A stretch of DNA of 64,000 bases from Sinohyriopsis cumingii. Its lineage: Eukaryota > Mollusca > Bivalvia > Unionida > Unionidae. The translations under genes and the position numbers were made by a program. The notes beneath the pieces are model-generated. The model did no database searches. It worked only from the letters and a program-made list of their open reading frames with translations, and was not told the DNA's origin. Within the stretch, counting starts at the first letter, position 1. Each line of letters begins with the position of its first letter. Below, piece after piece: positions 59,833-64,000 of the stretch. The DNA is taken from the NCBI GenBank assembly GCA_028554795.2, contig CM068827.1, positions 140,119,751 through 140,183,750 of the forward strand, read 5' to 3'.

Positions 59833-60559
59833 CGGTCAAACCCAGTTATCTCAATCATGTCGGGGATGTAAAAAATGATTGACAGAACACAGTCCCGATA
59901 TATCAGGGTTTAGTTGACAAACGTACTGCAGGACAATAATTATGCATCTTGAAGCACAAAAAATGAGCAGCTTTGTTTCTAAAACTAAATTGCATTTCAC
60001 AATAAAAATAATTATTTAGTCATGGCAGGTCACTAAAATGAGATTAAGTAACAAGTCACACATTTGTACAACTCTTTATTTCCTGTAACACTGTCATTGG
60101 CTTAAAGTTGTTTTTATTTCCCAGTCAGTATCCTTTGGTACCTTCAGAAAGGCAATGGTTTTCTCATGCTGGCCAAAATCAAGGCCAATTTAAGTACATG
60201 TACATGTAGGACTTTACTGTTTTATAAAAAAGAATTTTCTTTTGTTAAATTTGACTCCAACCAGTAGCAAAATGTAACTGACTAAATATGTGCATGAGAA
60301 TTGATCACTTTTATTGATCATCAGAAGTTCTTTTACACCAGTAGGCCGGTTTTTACCGATAAACTTTACTCTGTAATGGAAAAAAAGATGAAGCTGCTAC
60401 TTCAGACCAAAACTTATGCCCAACATAACAGGGTTAACAACTTAACAAGGGTCGAGATAAGTAGGGAAAAATTAGCATAACAAAGAAGGATTTGTTTGGG
60501 ATTGCTCAACATACACAGATTCTCGACATAACCGAGGTCGAGATAAGTGGGTTTGACTG
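59833..60559. mobile_element. TA-flanked TIR element, 727 bp
   Basis: The left end CGGTCAAACCCAGTTATCTC matches the reverse complement of the right end CAGTCAAACCCACTTATCTC. TA dinucleotides flank both ends (59831-59832, 60560-60561), and subterminal GTCGAGATAAGT words recur at 60451 and 60537. This is the layout of Tc1/mariner or pogo/Tigger-derived non-autonomous elements. No transposase frame. Confidence 0.8.
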
Positions 60560-60866
60560 TATCCCTTTTTTGCCCTACTTTTTTCCTACTTCATTTCAAA
60601 GAGGAACCCTACTTTATCCCTGTGTTTTCACAATGGGCTGCTGGAAAGACTAATTGTTTTCCCAGAATTCCCATGGTTTTGTCATGTCAATCAAAACTGA
60701 TATTCTGGTTCCAGTTACACACTTAGTTTACAAGTCTCATATTTATTTGGAGATTATGAAAGTGCATGAAAAGTAATGATATAATTTGATTATGTTTTCC
60801 TGGTGTATAAATGAAAAATAAATGCATTATTTTATCAGGATAATAACAATTGAATCTCCTTCACAG
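60560..60866. other. Intron end before exon i
   Basis: Non-coding; ends with CTTCACAG. Confidence 0.5.
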
Positions 60867-60962
60867 GATGAGTCATTTCTGGAAGACATAAATATGATCC
60901 TAAACACGGGGGATATTCCCAATTTGTACGATAATGAGGATCGTCTTGAAATCATAGAAAAG
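60867..60962 (+). CDS. DNAH3: Dynein heavy chain exon i: AAA4, last exon in window
   Basis: Acceptor CTTCACAG (60859-60866), donor GTAGGT (60963); exactly 32 codons in phase 0. The peptide DESFLEDINMILNTGDIPNL is the canonical AAA4 segment after Walker B, followed by an acidic linker ending in EIIEK. The next family block, leading to the sensor region and stalk, was not found up to 64000, so the following intron exceeds 3 kb and the gene continues off the window. Confidence 0.94.
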
Positions 60963-61067
60963 GTAGGTATTTTATTTTAAATCATAATTAGCTAAGAATG
61001 ATGACCATATTGGGCACAACACCAGCTCTGTACTCTGAAAGAATTAATATGGTTAAAACTGTAAATA

Positions 61068-62633
61068 CACCACTCCCTTAATAACTCGCACCCTGGTAAC
61101 TCTTGAACTATCTTATAACATGAGGTCAGACGTGGATCCCATTTCTTAAACCAGAAAATACCCCCAAAATTGATCCCTTTTTGTTGAACTTGAAGAAAAT
61201 AGCAATCAAAATTGGTAATGGTTACTTTGATGTATAACTCGTTTTATTGTTGAAAACGGTAGATAGGACCTGGAAATTTTAATCAACACTATGAAATATC
61301 ACACTTAAAAATAGGTCATACAATTTTTTACATTTTCTTTCCAAACGACATTCCTAGCACATCACAATTAATGATATGTAAGTAAATTTTGATCAATGAA
61401 AATGTCACTTACACCAAGTGGAGGCAGTACTTTAATAAATAAATGCAAATTAAATAAAATTTTTATCAATTGAAATTTGTGTTCTAGTTCTATCTTTTAG
61501 TTCTTTTTAAGTGTAATCATCATAAATGCAACGTGTCCTCTTGAAATTAAACCTAAAATGCGTCAATCTACCATAACAGCTATGTCTGTGAGCATTTCTC
61601 TGAGAACCTAATTAAGTGCCGACCGTGTTTTGATAACTAACTTACAGAAGTATTTGTTGTATTGTTGCACTGAACTAAAGGCTGGCCTCCTTTGTATTAT
61701 CATGTTAAGTATGTCTTTTGAATCAAATGAAGAAGGTGGAATAAAAGAAAAGTTAAAAGGCACAAAAATCCAACAAACTTAAAATCTAGCGACCCCAATC
61801 GTATGTCAGGTGAACTCACTTCACTTGATCAATCGAACCCTTATAAATGTTATTGTTTATGTAACCTAAACTAACTTAAATTAACTGACTTTTTCATAAT
61901 TGTGATCAAAAATAACAAGGCAACCAAGTGAAATGAATACTTTGTAAAATAAAGAGCTTGATTTCACAGATACAGACCATTGTGGGCTAGCAAGATTCAG
62001 AGAATTCTTGAACTGACACTTAGAGATATCCTCAAGGATGATAAGAAGTTTCATTATTACTTCCAATGAAATCATGACATAAATATTGTACTAATTGAAC
62101 AATACAAAAATTGAGTTTCAACTTAGATGATTGTCTCACTAAATAAATGTCACGTGTTTTTGAAAAAAAGGAATCTTGTTTGGTGGTGTATCAACAGTTA
62201 GTCTAGTTCCTTGCTCTGTGAACTCCTGATTGGGCAGGATAATATTAAACACCACAATGGGAACCAGACTCATCGAGAAAACAAAAAGCAGTGATGTAAT
62301 ACACAGATTTTTTTGCATACACGTGATGGTTGTTGAAACCACTTGGAAAGAGCTTTCATATGTTGGACGTTTTGAAATAAAAAGGTTATTTAAACAGAAT
62401 AATGAACAACTTCATTAGAAAAAGCGCATTATTAAAAATTATTATTGACATGATTGTAAAATGAAGATTCAGTCAATAAACAGCCCAGTTCCCTAACGCT
62501 GCTCCCTCCTCACAGTTTTCTCAATGTTAAAGCAATTTATTTTTTTTGGAGGTCCCTCGGTAACTCATGCATTGCTTATAGTATGTTCTATGATTGTGGA
62601 CCCCATTGTGTGCGAGTTATCGAGGGAGAGGTG
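61068..62633. mobile_element. TA-flanked TIR element, 1566 bp
   Basis: The left end CACCACTCCCTTAATAACTC and the reverse complement of the right end CACCTCTCCCTCGATAACTC pair, with TA outside both. Subterminal ACTC words repeat (61108, 62564). The interior is AT-rich with short frames on both strands and no recognised transposase, so a deleted Tc1/mariner-pogo-type element is the best guess. Confidence 0.7.
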
Positions 62634-64000
62634 TAATAAGCTCATGCTGATGTCATCAGTAGCACATGCCCATCTCCCATCATGTATTACAAGATTTAGC
62701 CTCCTCTGTCTGTGTTGGAAACTCAAAAGTGTAAAGGTTCATTCTCCTCCAAATATAATGGAGTCCATTCATTTAAACCGCAAAGGAAAGTAGGCATCGG
62801 GTACGCATGGTGGTAGGTTATGGAAAAATTGTAATGTTGTTAGGCAGATGTTAACAGCTGTCTCCATCCCTCAAGATGCACACGTGAGAGTGACTATTTT
62901 TATGCATGTTTTGGCCAAAAGGAGGAGTGTGCACTTATTACAGTAGAGCATCAAATATGATTTTTAACATTTCAGATTAGAATATACTTTTTGGATTTGA
63001 TTTCTAGCATATAAAATATCAATTTGACTACATAAAGTATACACAATGAAGTGACTATTCTGAAATTGTCAGTATACCGTATTTACCGTATATATTGGGA
63101 CATGATAAAATAATTATTTTTTTTTCTGTCCCAGAACTTATGGTGAAACATATTTTCACTTTGGTCATATGTCCCAAGACTTAAGAAATGAAAAAAAAAA
63201 TTGTATTGCATTTGTGCTTACCCCCCCCCCCACTGCACGTTGCAATAAAATAATAAATCAAACACTTAATTGATAATAAAAAGAAAGAAACTAACCTTGT
63301 GTTGTTATCTTTTATTCCTTTTTTCAACATGAACATTAAAGACTAAAATATATCCATGAAATCCATATAAGTAGCGTAGCCTTCCATACTGTAGCATGTA
63401 TCAATTATGTCCGATACCACACACCACGTTGTTCATTGACATGAACATTGAGAAACAATTGTGCTTGGCTGTGCTCAAAGGTTTGAACATGTTACCCGAC
63501 TGAAAACTGGAGCCAACAAAATGACAAACAAGAGGGAAATAGTCAACTGATATCTTGAAGATGCCATTCACGCATGACATGGTGTTCGGTGCAAAATAAT
63601 AAAAATTGACTTATATCCAGGTCTACTGTATGTTAGGATCTCATAAAAAAAATCATCACTTGAAAACACATTCACTTGAGTGCAAGTGACAATCTTTTCA
63701 CCAACTTGGGTTACAAAAGTATCCTTACTATTTACCCGACGAGTGGCAACGAGCAGTTAACTCCTTCTTTGAACCTACCAACAGAACATCAAAGACAAAA
63801 GGTTATTTTTATCACAAAGCAAGCCGATCTCAGAAGCCAACTCTGGTTACTTTCTTTTGTAAAGGATATCAATACAAAGGTTATTTTATTGCAAAGCAAG
63901 CCGACATCAGAAGCTGACTATCAATTCTGTGAAGTGAACTGATTTTTTTTGGTGAATATTTGTTGAAAGATAGCTGAGATATGGAAGCAAACTTGGGTTC
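62634..64000. other. Intron continuing off the window
   Basis: A C-run at 63223-63235. CCGTATTTACCGTATATATT at 63078 looks like one end of an old TIR element without a clear partner. An imperfect 79-bp tandem pair (ACAAAGGTTATTTT, GCAAAGCAAGCCGA(T/C)(C/A)TCAGAAG) lies at 63795-63925. No dynein exon found. Confidence 0.5.

Larger units (their letters stand above)
26090..60962 (+). other. DNAH3: Axonemal dynein heavy chain locus (DNAH3-like), AAA3-AAA4 part
   Basis: This is the span of all recognised exons of one gene. Dynein heavy chains are ATP-driven microtubule motors; the DNAH3/7/12 group are single-headed inner-arm motors of cilia and sperm flagella. Nine exons (30034-30272, 35301-35450, 36324-36540, 39874-39987, 47436-47585, 48212-48388, 48774-48912, 55251-55441, 60867-60962) total 1473 nt and read as 491 codons with no stop and matching intron phases. 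They run from the AAA3 Walker A to shortly after the AAA4 P-loop. Family members are about 4000 residues, so roughly one eighth is present and the gene continues off both ends. Wording in exons e, g, h and i fits DNAH3 better than DNAH7, DNAH12 or DNAH1, from recalled family sequences rather than a search. The introns are long and packed with tandem repeats and transposon debris. I see no frameshift or stop, so the gene looks functional. Confidence 0.88.

Noticed and set aside
63676-63942. 88-codon frame near the window end
   Set aside because: Part of it is generated by a 79-bp tandem pair, and no family is recognised.

Overview
The window is eukaryotic nuclear DNA: AT-rich, intron-rich and repeat-dense, with no bacterial gene organisation. 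The one host protein-coding gene I can support is an axonemal dynein heavy chain on the + strand. Nine exons (30034-60962) splice in perfect phase into 491 codons without a stop. They span the AAA3 nucleotide site to the start of AAA4, and a tenth, 24-nt microexon at 26090-26113 is likely. Phrases in exons e, g, h and i match the DNAH3 (inner-arm, single-headed) branch best. Both ends of the gene lie outside the window. The tRNA-derived SINEs, the DIRS-like and Penelope-like retroelements and the divergence from vertebrate DNAH3 suggest a lophotrochozoan, most likely a mollusc. That organism call is inference.

Layout. 1-26089: intronic if the gene model holds, since the exons for AAA1-AAA2 must lie upstream. 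It holds SINE copies, a 31-bp minisatellite, a 6.1-kb satellite of 52/47-bp units with a 921-bp higher-order repeat (5660-11742), a 43-bp array split by a SINE, a decayed LINE 3' end (14175-15175), a short TIR element, a 33-bp array with a 295-bp higher-order repeat, palindromic foldback elements, and 64-bp arrays. 26090-40000: dynein exons separated by arrays of 80, 42, 43, 39, 25, 24, 38 and 40/41 bp. 39988-47435: one 7.4-kb intron with a long-TIR foldback element, SINEs, a DIRS-like recombinase fragment interrupted by a SINE, and a 31-bp array. 47436-48912: three close exons, one preceded directly by a 38-bp array. 48913-55250: an intron carrying a decayed DIRS-like element (RT end, RNase H, tyrosine recombinase) and SINEs. 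55251-60962: the last two exons, separated by a Penelope-like element split by a TTAA-type MITE, a second inverted copy of that MITE, and a TA-type TIR element. 60963-64000: intron with a 1.57-kb TA-flanked TIR element.

The retroelements are broken and nested. No CRISPR, operon or intact RNA gene is present. Most long open frames are by-products of repeats whose period is a multiple of three. The most informative features are the gigantic minisatellite-filled introns of this dynein gene, the microexon, the palindromic foldback family, and the MITE-in-Penelope insertion whose empty site can be read directly.
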